A DNA stretch of 64,000 bases from Amycolatopsis albispora (GTDB taxonomy: Bacteria > Actinomycetota > Actinomycetes > Mycobacteriales > Pseudonocardiaceae), in NCBI RefSeq assembly GCF_003312875.1, contig NZ_CP015163.1:4216001-4280000 (forward strand). The letters are read 5' to 3'. A program made the position numbers and the translations under genes. Under the pieces are notes generated by a model. That model was not told the DNA's origin and searched no databases. It saw nothing but the letters and a program-made list of their open reading frames with translations. Below are positions 9,085 to 17,166 of this stretch, in pieces. Position 1 is the first letter of the stretch, and every line of letters begins with the position of its first letter.

Positions 9085-9606
9085 TCAGCTAAGCAGTCGG
9101 AGTTCGTTGCGGAACCGCGCGGCACGGCCGACGTAGCTGGCGACCACGGCCTCGATCATCTCCGGGCCGAACGACCTGTTCTCCCGCGTCTTCGCCGGTA
9201 CGCCCAGCGCGATCTCGCCGGAGCCCACCTTCGACCCGTACGACAGCACGGCTCCCGCACCGACCATGCCGCCGTCTTCGATCTCACTGCCGTTCAGCAC
9301 CACCGAGCCCGACGCGATCAGGCAGCCGGTGCCGATCACCGCGCCCTCGACGTGCACCGAATGCCCCATCGCCGACGACGGCCCGAGCACGGTCGGGTGC
9401 TGCTCGGTGCAGTGGATGACGCAGCCGTCCTGCACGTTGGAGCGCTCGCCGATCTCGATGTAGCCGTTGTCCCCGCGCAGCACGGCCTGCGGCCACACCG
9501 AGGCGAACGCGCGGATCCGGACGTCGCCGATCAGGGTCGCGTCCGGGTGCACGTAGGCGTCGGGATGGATGTCGGGCACCAGGTCGCCGAGTGCGTAGAT
9601 CGCCAC
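9085..9606 (-). CDS. Gamma-class carbonic anhydrase-like protein
   Basis: 173-residue left-handed beta-helix protein of the gamma-carbonic anhydrase/PaaY family. Hexapeptide repeats run through most of the length (VIGTGCLIASGSVVLNGSEI), and the likely zinc histidines lie in CTEQHPTVL and MGHSVHVEG. It probably forms a trimer with metal sites at subunit interfaces. Whether it hydrates CO2 or hydrolyses thioesters cannot be told from sequence. It follows the GNAT gene by 11 bp, so the two may share a transcript with thiL. Confidence 0.87.
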   Translation of the reverse strand: MAIYALGDLVPDIHPDAYVHPDATLIGDVRIRAFASVWPQAVLRGDNGYIEIGERSNVQDGCVIHCTEQHPTVLGPSSAMGHSVHVEGAVIGTGCLIASGSVVLNGSEIEDGGMVGAGAVLSYGSKVGSGEIALGVPAKTRENRSFGPEMIEAVVASYVGRAARFRNELRLLS

Positions 9607-9617
9607 GCTGTCCTCCT

Positions 9618-10103
9618 TCAGCCGGTCAGTGACTTCCGGTAGTACCGGCTCTCCACCGTGTCGGCGTAGTAGCCGAAGCCGTCCATTTCCAGGTAGCCGC
9701 TCGACCGGTACAGCTCGATCGCCTCGGGCTGCTCGGTGCCGGTCTCCAGCACCATCCGCCGCCGGCCGGCGGCCAGCGCGGTGCGCTCGAGTTCGGCGAG
9801 CATGGCCCGCGCGAACCCGCGCCCGCGCGCGGTGGCCGTGACGTACATGCGCTTGATCTCGGCGTCGCCGTCCCGCAGGACACCACCGTCGGCGTCACGC
9901 ACCCGCCACGCCCCGGTCGCCACCGGGACGTCGTCGAGGTAGCCGACCAGGAACAACCCGTTGGGCGCGGCGAACTCCTCCGGGCGCACCGGGCTCTCGT
10001 CCGGCGACCCGTACCGCACCACGTACTCCTGCTGCACCTCGGCGATCAGCTTCTGCGCGTCCGGATCGTCGTAGGCGGTCACACGGATCTCCACGATCGG
10101 CAC
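9618..10103 (-). CDS. GNAT-family N-acetyltransferase
   Basis: 161-residue acetyl-CoA-dependent acyltransferase. The acetyl-CoA pyrophosphate loop reads RGRGFARAML and is followed by the C-terminal strand/helix of the fold (ELYRSSGYLEM). Only one base separates its start from the thiL stop, so it is in the thiL operon. The acceptor substrate is unknown. Confidence 0.87.
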   Translation of the reverse strand: MPIVEIRVTAYDDPDAQKLIAEVQQEYVVRYGSPDESPVRPEEFAAPNGLFLVGYLDDVPVATGAWRVRDADGGVLRDGDAEIKRMYVTATARGRGFARAMLAELERTALAAGRRRMVLETGTEQPEAIELYRSSGYLEMDGFGYYADTVESRYYRKSLTG

Positions 10104-10104
10104 C

Positions 10105-11079
10105 CTAGCTGGTTTTCCAGTGCTCCCAGCCGGTCTCTTCGGTCACATACGGCCGCCCGTCCACCGTCACCCCGGACTCCGGCATGGTCACCGAGCCGAT
10201 CCGGCGCCAGCCGGACGGCAGGTCCACGTGCGGCGGGAAGGTGGCCACGAGCGCGTGGTCCTCGCCGCCGGTGAGCACCCAGTGCTGCGCGTCGGCGCCG
10301 AGCGCGGCGGCCACCTCCTGGAGCCGCTGGTCCGGCTGGAGCGCCTCGGTGCGCACGTCGATGCCGACCTCGGACGCCTTCGCGATGTGCCCCAGATCGG
10401 CCAGCAGGCCGTCGGAGACGTCGATCATCGCGGTGGCCCCGGCCGACGCGGCCGCGGGCCCGGCGGCGTACGGCGGCTCGGGATAGCGGTGGGCGTTGAC
10501 CACGCCGACCGGCGAGCGGAACCCGCGGCCGAGCACCACCAGCCCGGAGGCCGCCCAGCCCAGCCGCCCGCACACCGCGACCACGTCACCGGGCCGGGCA
10601 CCCGCCCTGGTCACCGGCGGCAGCCCGTTCAGATCACCCAGTGCGGTGATGCTCACCACCAGGTTGTCCGACCGGACCACGTCGCCGCCGACCACGCCGA
10701 TCCCGGCGCGTTCGGCCTCGGCCCACATGCCGTCGGCGAGCCCGGTCAGCACCGCCGCCGGGGTTTCGCCGGGGCAGGCGAAGCCGACCAGCACCGAGCT
10801 GGGCAGCGCGCCCATCGCGGCGATGTCGGCCAGGTTCACCGCCACCGCCTTGCGGCCCACCTGCTCGGGGGTGGACCAGTCGAGCCGGAAGTGCACCCCC
10901 TCCACCAGCACGTCGGTGCTGGCCACCACCCGTCCGTCGGGCGCGGCCACCAGCGCCGCGTCGTCGCCCGGCCCGAGCAGCGTGAACGGCGGCTGCGCGC
11001 GGCCTTCGGTGAGGGCGCGGATCAGGCCGAACTCACCCGTCTGCGCCACGGTCGGCTGCTCGGATGTGTCCCGCGGCAC
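10105..11079 (-). CDS. thiL: Thiamine-monophosphate kinase
   Basis: 324 residues. ThiL phosphorylates thiamine monophosphate to the active cofactor thiamine diphosphate. The GPGDDAAL Mg-ATP motif, the GGDVVRSD segment and the DVSDGLLADLGHIA segment typical of the PurM/ThiL fold are present. The GTG at 11079 follows AGGAGG at a spacing of 7; an in-frame GTG at 11100 lacks a site. It leads a short operon with GNAT and gamma carbonic anhydrase genes and is divergent from the Lrp-like gene. Confidence 0.96.
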   Translation of the reverse strand: MPRDTSEQPTVAQTGEFGLIRALTEGRAQPPFTLLGPGDDAALVAAPDGRVVASTDVLVEGVHFRLDWSTPEQVGRKAVAVNLADIAAMGALPSSVLVGFACPGETPAAVLTGLADGMWAEAERAGIGVVGGDVVRSDNLVVSITALGDLNGLPPVTRAGARPGDVVAVCGRLGWAASGLVVLGRGFRSPVGVVNAHRYPEPPYAAGPAAASAGATAMIDVSDGLLADLGHIAKASEVGIDVRTEALQPDQRLQEVAAALGADAQHWVLTGGEDHALVATFPPHVDLPSGWRRIGSVTMPESGVTVDGRPYVTEETGWEHWKTS

Positions 11080-11189
11080 GCCGTTACCTCCTGACCTCAA
11101 ATAGTCGGATCCCCTATCGTTCCCTTACTGGGGTACGTTCCTCAGACGTTCCTACCTTGCGCAGCCAGATCCAGACGAAGGGGCACGCC

Positions 11190-11423
11190 GTGGTCCACGC
11201 ATACATCCTCATCCAGACCGAGGTCGGCAAGGCCGCGTCCGTCGCGGCGGAGATCGCGGGCATTCCCGGGGTCACCACCTCCGAGGACGTGACCGGGCCC
11301 TACGACGTGATCGTCCGGGCCGCCGCCGACAACGTCGACCAGCTGGGCCAGCTGGTGGTGGCCAAGGTGCAGAACGTGGAGGGCATCACCCGCACGCTGA
11401 CCTGCCCCGTGGTGCACCTCTGA
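11190..11423 (+). CDS. Stand-alone Lrp/AsnC ligand-binding (RAM) domain protein
   Basis: 77 residues consisting only of an Lrp/AsnC effector domain (VHAYILIQTEVGKAASVAAE through TCPVVHL), with no DNA-binding helix. Such domains form dimers or octamers that bind amino acids and may act on full-length Lrp proteins. The GTG start at 11190 follows GAAGGGG. A longer upstream frame has no family similarity. The gene sits between thiL and the DUF3515 gene as in related actinobacteria. Confidence 0.88.
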   Translation: MVHAYILIQTEVGKAASVAAEIAGIPGVTTSEDVTGPYDVIVRAAADNVDQLGQLVVAKVQNVEGITRTLTCPVVHL

Positions 11424-11442
11424 CCCGTGCTGTAGTAGGTCC

Positions 11443-12006
11443 GTGCCTGAGTTCGACTCCGAGACCGGTGCCCCGCCCCGGCTGCTGATCGTGATCGCCG
11501 CGACCCTGGCGGTCGCGCTCGCCGCCGGGGTGGCGGTTTTCGGCATCCTCACCGGCTCGGCCGACGAGCAGGCCGCGCCACGCGACGACGGCCCGCTCCC
11601 CCTGGTGCCGGTGCCCGCGCCGCAGGCCGCCGCGCCCGAATGCGCCACGCTGCTCGGCGCGCTGCCCGGTGCGCTGACCTCCAACGGCGAGCAGCTCGCC
11701 AAGCGCGAGCTGGCGCAGCCCGCTCCCCCGTCCACCACCGCATGGGGCACCGGCGACCCGATCATCCTGCGTTGTGGTCTGGACCAGCCGCGCGAGCTGA
11801 CCAGGACCGCCCAGCTGCGCGTGGTCAACTCGGTGCAGTGGCTGCCGGTGACCGCCGAGGGCACCACCACCTGGTTCCTCGCCGACCGCGCCGTCTACGT
11901 GGCGCTGACCGTGCCCGACAGCGCCGGGACCGGCCCGCTGCAGGAGATCTCCGACGCGATCGCGGGCGCGCTGCCCCCGGTGCCGCTGCGCTTCTCCGAC
12001 GGTTGA
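11443..12006 (+). CDS. DUF3515 membrane-anchored protein
   Basis: 187 residues: a short cytoplasmic tail, one transmembrane helix (LLIVIAATLAVALAAGVAVF, about 15-34) and an extracytoplasmic DUF3515 domain with a conserved cysteine pair (ECATLL and ILRCGL) likely to form a disulfide. Family function is unknown, but its gene is usually beside ddl in actinobacteria (Rv2980 position), hinting at an envelope role. Here ddl is 1.3 kb further on, separated by a beta-helix gene and repeats. Confidence 0.85.
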   Translation: MPEFDSETGAPPRLLIVIAATLAVALAAGVAVFGILTGSADEQAAPRDDGPLPLVPVPAPQAAAPECATLLGALPGALTSNGEQLAKRELAQPAPPSTTAWGTGDPIILRCGLDQPRELTRTAQLRVVNSVQWLPVTAEGTTTWFLADRAVYVALTVPDSAGTGPLQEISDAIAGALPPVPLRFSDG

Positions 12007-12071
12007 CCGGAATAGGAACGCTCATTAGCGTGAGTGTTTCCCGCCGCCACGCAGGAGACTCGGAGGACTCG

Positions 12072-13040
12072 ATGCGTGCAGGCGTCACCGCAGTTGTCGT
12101 TTCGGCCGCGCTCGCGGCGCTCATCATTCCCGGCACCGCGTCGGCCGCGGTCGTCACCGTGCGGACCGGCGAGGAACTGAAGACCGCACTGTCCACAGTG
12201 CAACCGGGCGACACCATCCAGCTGGCCGCCGGCACCACCTTCACCGGCAACTTCAAGGCACCGGTCAGCGGCACGGCGAGCGCCCGGATCACGCTGAAGG
12301 GCCCGCGTGACGCGGTGCTCAAGGCGTCCGGCGGGCGTGGCCTCGAACTGACCGGCAGCTACTGGAACCTCGAAGGCTTCACCATCACCGGCGGGCAGAA
12401 GGGCCTGATGGCGCTGGGCGTGCGCCACACCGTCGTGGACGGCCTGCGCGTGCACGGCATCGGCCACGAAGCCATCCACTTCCAGCACGGCAGCACCGAC
12501 AACGTGGTGCGCAACTCGGAGATCAGCGACACCGGCAAGCAGACGCCCAGCTACGGCGAGGGCATCTACTTCGGCTCGGCGAAGAGCAACTGGCCGGGCG
12601 GCACACCGGACCGCAGCGACCGCAACAAGGCGCTGGGCAACAAGATCGGGCCGAACGTGGCCGCCGAGGCGATCGACGTCAAGGAGGGCACCAGCGACGG
12701 TGAGCTGTCCGGCAACACCTTCGACGGCACCGGGCAGCTTGGCGAGAACTCCGGTGACAGCTGGGTGGACGTGAAGGGCAACGGCTACCGCGTGACGAAC
12801 AACAAGGGCAGCAAGGTGTTCGTCACGACCAAGAGCTACGGCGGGTTCGAGGTGCACGTCCAGCTGGCGGGCTGGGGCGAGAACAACACCTTCGCGAACA
12901 ACACCGCGGATGTGCGGTCAGCTGGCGCGTATGGCTTCTACATCCACAAAACGGGGCTGGGCAACAAGGTCTGCGCGAGCAACACGGTGACCAACGCGGG
13001 CAAGGGGTTCAGCAACGTGCCCGCCACCAGCGGCTGCTGA
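12072..13040 (+). CDS. Secreted right-handed beta-helix (pectate lyase-like) protein
   Basis: 322 residues with a signal peptide (ATG at 12072, GGAGG upstream, cleavage probably after TASA near residue 25). The mature part opens with the polysaccharide-lyase-like N-cap (VRTGEELKTALSTVQPGDTI) and continues with parallel beta-helix coils (LTGSYWNLEGFTITGGQKG). Two cysteines near the C-terminus (KVCASN and the final GC) may pair. The likely substrate is a plant or microbial polysaccharide, but catalytic residues cannot be assigned. The gene interrupts the conserved DUF3515-ddl neighbourhood and is flanked by palindromic repeats. Confidence 0.83.
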   Translation: MRAGVTAVVVSAALAALIIPGTASAAVVTVRTGEELKTALSTVQPGDTIQLAAGTTFTGNFKAPVSGTASARITLKGPRDAVLKASGGRGLELTGSYWNLEGFTITGGQKGLMALGVRHTVVDGLRVHGIGHEAIHFQHGSTDNVVRNSEISDTGKQTPSYGEGIYFGSAKSNWPGGTPDRSDRNKALGNKIGPNVAAEAIDVKEGTSDGELSGNTFDGTGQLGENSGDSWVDVKGNGYRVTNNKGSKVFVTTKSYGGFEVHVQLAGWGENNTFANNTADVRSAGAYGFYIHKTGLGNKVCASNTVTNAGKGFSNVPATSGC

Positions 13041-13053
13041 CGGCCGGGTTGGA

Positions 13054-13104
13054 ACACGAATGTGGCTTTCGGGGCCGAATCCGCCCCCAAAGCCACATTC
13101 GTGT
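13054..13104. repeat. Dispersed palindrome, ACACGAAT...ATTCGTGT type
   Basis: Inverted repeat whose left arm starts ACACGAATGTGGCTTTCGGGG and is mirrored, with a small change (CCCCCAAAGCC), by the right arm ending ACATTCGTGT. It shares the inner core CGAATGTGGCTTT with the GAGACG-type elements but has different flanks. A second copy is at 35482-35532. Confidence 0.85.
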
Positions 13105-13125
13105 CCGCCCGAGCCCTCGGCCTCA

Positions 13126-13240
13126 CGTCACGAAAGCCACATTCGAGACGCCTCGTGTCACGAAAGCCACTTTCGAGACGCCTAGTGTCACGAAAGCCAC
13201 TTTCGAGACGAAAAACGTCCCGAAAGCCACATTCGTGACA
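13126..13240. repeat. Tandem array of four GAGACG-type half-palindromes
   Basis: Three same-direction units of the form TCACGAAAGCCACNTTCGAGACG are separated by CCT(C/A)GTG linkers and closed by a terminal unit ending ATTCGTGACA. Two units have CACTTTCG instead of CACATTCG. This is the most expanded copy of the family in the window and lies between the convergent beta-helix and ddl genes. Confidence 0.85.
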
Positions 13241-13294
13241 CCCGCCCGGCCACCAGCGACTGTTGACGGCGGGCCCGCCAGTGAGCCGCCGCAG

Positions 13295-14386
13295 TCAGCG
13301 CAGGCCGGTGCCGCGGGCCAGCGCGGTGTCGACCAAAGTGGACAGCAGGGTCGGGTAGTCCACCCCGGTCACCGCCCACATCTTCGGGTAGGCCGAGGTG
13401 GCGGTGAAGCCCGGCATGGTGTTCACCTCGTTGATGGTGAGCGTGCCGTCGGCGCCGACGAAGAAGTCCACCCTGGCCAGGCCCTGGCAGTCCAGCGCGT
13501 GGAAGGCGTCGACGGCCATCTCGCGCAGGCGCTCGGTCACCTGGTCGTCCAGCTTCGCCGGGATGTCCAGCTCCGCCGCCTCGCCGAGGTACTTGGTTTC
13601 GAAGTCGTACCAGGCGCTTTCGTCGGTGGCGAGCACGCGGATCTCCGCAGGCAGCGAGGCTTCGACCCGGCCGTCGGGGAACTCCAGCACGCCGCATTCG
13701 ACCTCACGGCCGACCACCGCGGCCTCGACGAGCACCTTCGGATCGGTCTCGCGGGCCAGCGCGATCGCCGCGTCCAGCTGGGACCAGTCGGTCACCTTGC
13801 TGATGCCGATCGAGGACCCGGCCCTGGCCGGTTTGACAAAAACCGGCAGGCCAAGGCGTTCGCGCTCGGCTTCGGGCAAAGTGGACTGTCCACGCCGGAG
13901 CACCGCGTAGTCGCCGCCGGGCAGGCCCTCGGCGGCGAGCAGCTTCTTGGCGAACTCCTTGTCCATCGCCGTCGCGCTGGCGAGCACGCCGGCACCGACG
14001 TAGGGCACGTCCGCCAGTTCCAGCAGGCCCTGGATGGTGCCGTCCTCACCGAAGGCGCCGTGCAGCACCGGGAAGATCACGTCCACCGCGCCGATCGCGT
14101 CCACCCCGGCGTCCAGCGAGACCAGTTCGCGGTTGGTGCGGTCACCGGTGAGCACCAGGCTGCGGCCGTCGGCCACCACCGGCAGCTGGTCGCCCTCGAT
14201 GCGCAGGCGGTCCGGGTCGCTCGTGCCGAGCACCCAGCCACCCTCGCGGGTGATGCCGATGGGCACGATCTCGAACCGCTCGGGATCCAGGTTCGCCAGC
14301 ACACTGCCCGCCGAAACGCAGGAGATGGTGTGCTCGGTGCTGCGGCCGCCGAACACCACGGCGACCCGCGTCTTGGCTGCGGTCAT
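13295..14386 (-). CDS. ddl: D-alanine--D-alanine ligase
   Basis: 363-residue ATP-grasp ligase making the D-Ala-D-Ala dipeptide of peptidoglycan precursors. Diagnostic segments are [11 protein letters not shown] at the N-terminus, [14 protein letters not shown] in the ATP-grasp loop, and [10 protein letters not shown] carrying Mg ligands at the C-terminus. The lysine-tyrosine pattern (WYDFETKYL) indicates D-Ala rather than D-lactate specificity. Length and start match the family. Confidence 0.97.
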   Translation of the reverse strand: MTAAKTRVAVVFGGRSTEHTISCVSAGSVLANLDPERFEIVPIGITREGGWVLGTSDPDRLRIEGDQLPVVADGRSLVLTGDRTNRELVSLDAGVDAIGAVDVIFPVLHGAFGEDGTIQGLLELADVPYVGAGVLASATAMDKEFAKKLLAAEGLPGGDYAVLRRGQSTLPEAERERLGLPVFVKPARAGSSIGISKVTDWSQLDAAIALARETDPKVLVEAAVVGREVECGVLEFPDGRVEASLPAEIRVLATDESAWYDFETKYLGEAAELDIPAKLDDQVTERLREMAVDAFHALDCQGLARVDFFVGADGTLTINEVNTMPGFTATSAYPKMWAVTGVDYPTLLSTLVDTALARGTGLR

Positions 14387-14392
14387 GAGGCG

Positions 14393-15793
14393 TCACCCTA
14401 CCGGGCTCTTGTGGATCACTCCGGGCCGCAGTAGGCGGACCAGCGTGTCCAGCGCGCCGGCCAGCGCGTCGCGGGAACAACCCGAATAGGCGAGCGGGAT
14501 GCCGTAGGCGGTCGGGATGCCCGCGAAATGGCGCCCGAGGTGGTCGAGCCGGATGCCCGCCGCCTCGGCCGCGCGCACCTTGTCGCGTTCCTCGGCCGCC
14601 GAGTTCAGCGGGACCACCAGGTGCGCGCCCGCGTCGTCACCGAGGACCGGGATGCCGCTGTCGTACAGCGCGCCGGTCAGCATGGACCGCCGCTCGGACA
14701 GCTCGCGGCGCAGTTTCCGCAGGTGACGGCCCAGGTCGCCGTGGCGGGCCAGCTCGATCAGCACGCGCTGCCCGGCCGGGGACGGCCGGGTGCCGACGCG
14801 GTCGCGGTACTCCAGCACCGCCGCGGCCACCTTCGGCGGCGCGACCATCCAGCCCGCGCCGAGCGTGGGCGTGAGGATCTTGCTGGTGGTGCCCAGGTGC
14901 ACCACCACGTCCGGGGCCAGCGCGGCGAGCAGCGGCAACGGCGCCACGTCGAACCGCAGCTCACCGTCGTAGTCGTCCTCGATGAGCAGGAAGTCCTCGG
15001 CCCGCGCCCGCTCGACCAGCTGGACCCGCCTGGCCGCGCTCATCCGGCTGCCCATCGGGTACTGGTGCGCCGGAGAGCAGTAGACCGCGCGCAGCCCGCG
15101 CGGCACCGCGCCCGGGCGCAGCCCCTCGCCGTCCACCGGCACCGGCACGGTCTTCAGCCCGATGCTGGTCAGCGCCTGCACGGCCCGCTGGTACCCGGGT
15201 TCCTCGACGCCGATCACGTCACCGGGGCGGAAGATCGCACCGGCGATCTCGATCAACGCGGCGGTGGTGCCCGCGGTGGCCAGCACCGAGTCCGTGCCCG
15301 CGGGGAGCCCGCGGTGGCGGAGCAGGTGCTCGGCGATCACCGCGCGGTAGTCGAACAGGCCGGCGCGATGGGCCCTGGACAACGGCGGCGCGTCGGCGGC
15401 CGCGCGCCAGGCCCGTCGCCAGGCCGCGCGGTCCAGCCCGTCGGCCCACGGCACCCCGGGGCTGAGGTCGAGCAGGTCGGGCCGGGCCGGTGCCTCGCCG
15501 ATGACCAGGCCGCGGGCGGGCCGGTCACGCGGCGGCGAGGTGGTGACGTAGGTACCAGAGCCGTGCCGCCCGGCAATCCAGCCTTCGGCGTGCAGTTGCT
15601 CGTATGCTGCCGAGGTCACCGTCCGGCTGACGCCGAGGCGGTTGGCGAGCGCCCGCGTGGACGGAAGGCGGTCGCCGCCACGCAGGTGGCCGGTGGCGGC
15701 CGACTCACGCAGCGCGTCGGCGAGCTGCACGGCGAGCGGGGTTGCGCTCCGGCGGTCAAGGCGCACCGGCAGCGCGGTGTCGGAATGCGGCAA
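14393..15793 (-). CDS. MocR-family regulator (GntR HTH + aminotransferase fold), PdxR-like
   Basis: 466 residues: an N-terminal GntR-type winged helix (about 20-85, LPSTRALANRLGVSRTVTSA) joined to a fold-type I aminotransferase domain with PLP lysine in LGTTSKIL. The TTG start has AGAGG five bases upstream. It is divergent from a pyridoxamine-phosphate-oxidase-like gene. MocR proteins of the PdxR group sense PLP and control vitamin B6 genes, so this pairing suggests a B6-linked role; the inverted repeat in the shared promoter supports direct control. Regulation of pdxST is not testable here, as those genes are not in the window. Confidence 0.88.
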   Translation of the reverse strand: MPHSDTALPVRLDRRSATPLAVQLADALRESAATGHLRGGDRLPSTRALANRLGVSRTVTSAAYEQLHAEGWIAGRHGSGTYVTTSPPRDRPARGLVIGEAPARPDLLDLSPGVPWADGLDRAAWRRAWRAAADAPPLSRAHRAGLFDYRAVIAEHLLRHRGLPAGTDSVLATAGTTAALIEIAGAIFRPGDVIGVEEPGYQRAVQALTSIGLKTVPVPVDGEGLRPGAVPRGLRAVYCSPAHQYPMGSRMSAARRVQLVERARAEDFLLIEDDYDGELRFDVAPLPLLAALAPDVVVHLGTTSKILTPTLGAGWMVAPPKVAAAVLEYRDRVGTRPSPAGQRVLIELARHGDLGRHLRKLRRELSERRSMLTGALYDSGIPVLGDDAGAHLVVPLNSAAEERDKVRAAEAAGIRLDHLGRHFAGIPTAYGIPLAYSGCSRDALAGALDTLVRLLRPGVIHKSPVG

Positions 15794-15842
15794 AGTGGCC
15801 TCTTGGAACTTGGCGGCGATTGGCCATTCAATGATGCCACTT
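15793..15842. promoter_or_regulatory. Candidate MocR operator in the divergent promoter
   Basis: AAGTGGC at 15793-15799 is mirrored by GCCACTT at 15836-15842, spanning most of the 69-bp gap between the two divergent starts. Widely spaced short boxes are typical of MocR regulators. Assignment is inference from symmetry and position. Confidence 0.4.
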
Positions 15843-15862
15843 AGCCGAGGTTAGCTGGGGAC

Positions 15863-16528
15863 ATGACCCCATTGTCACCTACTCCGCGCAGCACCCTGAC
15901 CCGGAAGAAGGACCGCGGCCGGACCGACCGGGCCGAGTTGTACGCCGTGCTCGACGAGGGCCTGGTCTGCCACCTCGGCCTGGTGCTCGACGGCTCACCG
16001 GTGGTGCTGCCGACCGGCTACGGCCGCGACGGGGAAACGCTCTACCTGCACGGCTCCACCGGCTCCCCGAGCATGCGCGCGGCCGCCACCGAGATCGACA
16101 TCTGCGTGACGGTGACCCTGCTCGACGCCGTGGTGTACTCGCGCTCGGTCAACGACCACTCGATGAACTACCGCAGCGCCGTGGTGCACGGGCGGGCACG
16201 CGCGCTGTCCGGGGACGAGAAGTGGCACGGGCTGCGTGTGCTCACCGACCACCTCGCGCCCGGTTCGTGGGAGCACGCGCGCGAGGTCAGCGCCAAGGAG
16301 TTCGCGGCGGTCTCGGTGCTCGCGCTCGACCTGGCCGAGGCGTCGGTGAAGGTGCGCGACGCCGGTGCGCTCGACCACCCCGACGACGTGGAGGCGGACG
16401 CCGCGTGGGCGGGCGTGCTGCCGATCCGGATGTCCTTCGGGGAGCCCGATACCGATCCGAAGTGCTCGGTCCCGGTGCCCGCTCACGTGGTGGAGCGGGT
16501 GGGCCCGTCGACGAAGCTGCCGCGGTAG
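15863..16528 (+). CDS. Pyridoxamine 5'-phosphate oxidase family protein
   Basis: 221-residue split-barrel flavin-binding protein of the PNPOx-like superfamily (LYAVLDEGLVCHLGLVLDGSPVVLP near the start, shown in pieces by TRKKDRGRTDRAEL). The family includes B6 oxidases, F420-dependent reductases and haem-utilisation proteins, so the substrate is uncertain. Divergence from a MocR/PdxR-like regulator favours a PLP-linked task. Its last 46 bases overlap the convergent cysteine dioxygenase gene. Confidence 0.82.
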   Translation: MTPLSPTPRSTLTRKKDRGRTDRAELYAVLDEGLVCHLGLVLDGSPVVLPTGYGRDGETLYLHGSTGSPSMRAAATEIDICVTVTLLDAVVYSRSVNDHSMNYRSAVVHGRARALSGDEKWHGLRVLTDHLAPGSWEHAREVSAKEFAAVSVLALDLAEASVKVRDAGALDHPDDVEADAAWAGVLPIRMSFGEPDTDPKCSVPVPAHVVERVGPSTKLPR

Positions 16529-16968
16529 CTGCGCATGGCCCGGCCGCCGGAGCGGTAGACGTGCACGCTGATCGCCGGGTCGCCGCCGGGGTTGTGCACG
16601 TGGTGCACGTAACCCGGGGCGAACACGCGTGACTGACCGGCGACCAGCGGGTGCACCTCGGTGACCACGCGGCCGTCGACGGCCCGGCGGCTGACGGTTT
16701 CGGTCAGCGCGCCGGAGACCACGGTGAAGGCGCCGGTCGACTCGACGTGGTCGTGCAGGTCGGTTTCCTGGCCGGGCAGCCAGCTCATCAGCCAGATCTC
16801 CTGCTCTTCGTCACGGGCGATGAGCGCGGAGAAGCGCTGGTCGGGGTCGTAGCGGAGCAGGTGGCGCCAGCGGTCTCGGTCGTTGGCGTACTCCAGTGCG
16901 ACGCGCACGGGGTGGCGCTGCACCGCGTTTTCGGCCAGCGCGACGGTGTTGTCCGGAACGGCGAACAT
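16483..16968 (-). CDS. Cysteine dioxygenase family protein (cupin)
   Basis: 161 residues. Cysteine dioxygenase oxidises L-cysteine to cysteine sulfinate using non-haem Fe(II). The first cupin motif carries DLHDHVESTGAF (iron-binding HxH) and the second GYVHHVHNPG with the third histidine; the ligand set is complete. AAAGGAC lies upstream of the ATG. A short leader ORF with four cysteine codons precedes it by 48 bp, consistent with cysteine-dependent control. Other thiol dioxygenases share the fold, but the leader supports cysteine as substrate. Confidence 0.88.
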   Translation of the reverse strand: MFAVPDNTVALAENAVQRHPVRVALEYANDRDRWRHLLRYDPDQRFSALIARDEEQEIWLMSWLPGQETDLHDHVESTGAFTVVSGALTETVSRRAVDGRVVTEVHPLVAGQSRVFAPGYVHHVHNPGGDPAISVHVYRSGGRAMRSYRGSFVDGPTRSTT

Positions 16969-17016
16969 GGTGGTTTGTCCTTTATGGGTGTTGTGGCGGC
17001 TGGAAACGAGCAGGAT

Positions 17017-17094
17017 TCAGCGGCAACAACACGGACACAGCGCGAAGACACGGGGCATGCCTCGAAGGCCGGCTCGCACGGGCGTCTCACGCAT
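17017..17094 (-). CDS. Cysteine-codon leader peptide upstream of cysteine dioxygenase
   Basis: 25-codon ORF (ATG at 17094, stop at 17017) starting MRETPVRAGLRGMPR and ending FALCPCCCR. Four cysteine codons sit in its last six sense codons. Actinobacteria are known to carry leader peptides of this type upstream of sulfur-metabolism genes, where ribosome stalling at Cys codons couples expression to cysteine supply. No Shine-Dalgarno site precedes the ATG, so the leader is probably translated leaderlessly from a start near 17100; a TTGACC -35-like box lies at about 17130. No classical terminator hairpin is evident between leader and gene. Confidence 0.8.
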   Translation of the reverse strand: MRETPVRAGLRGMPRVFALCPCCCR

Positions 17095-17166
17095 CAACAC
17101 ACCACGAGCGAAGCAGCAGGCTCCGCCGCGGTCAACCACGTCCCACCCAGTGAACACCGAGTGTGA

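Noticed and set aside
16968..17017. Classical intrinsic attenuator between the Cys leader and cysteine dioxygenase
   Set aside because: The 48-bp gap shows no clear stem with a T-run, so I describe control as unspecified and do not call a terminator.
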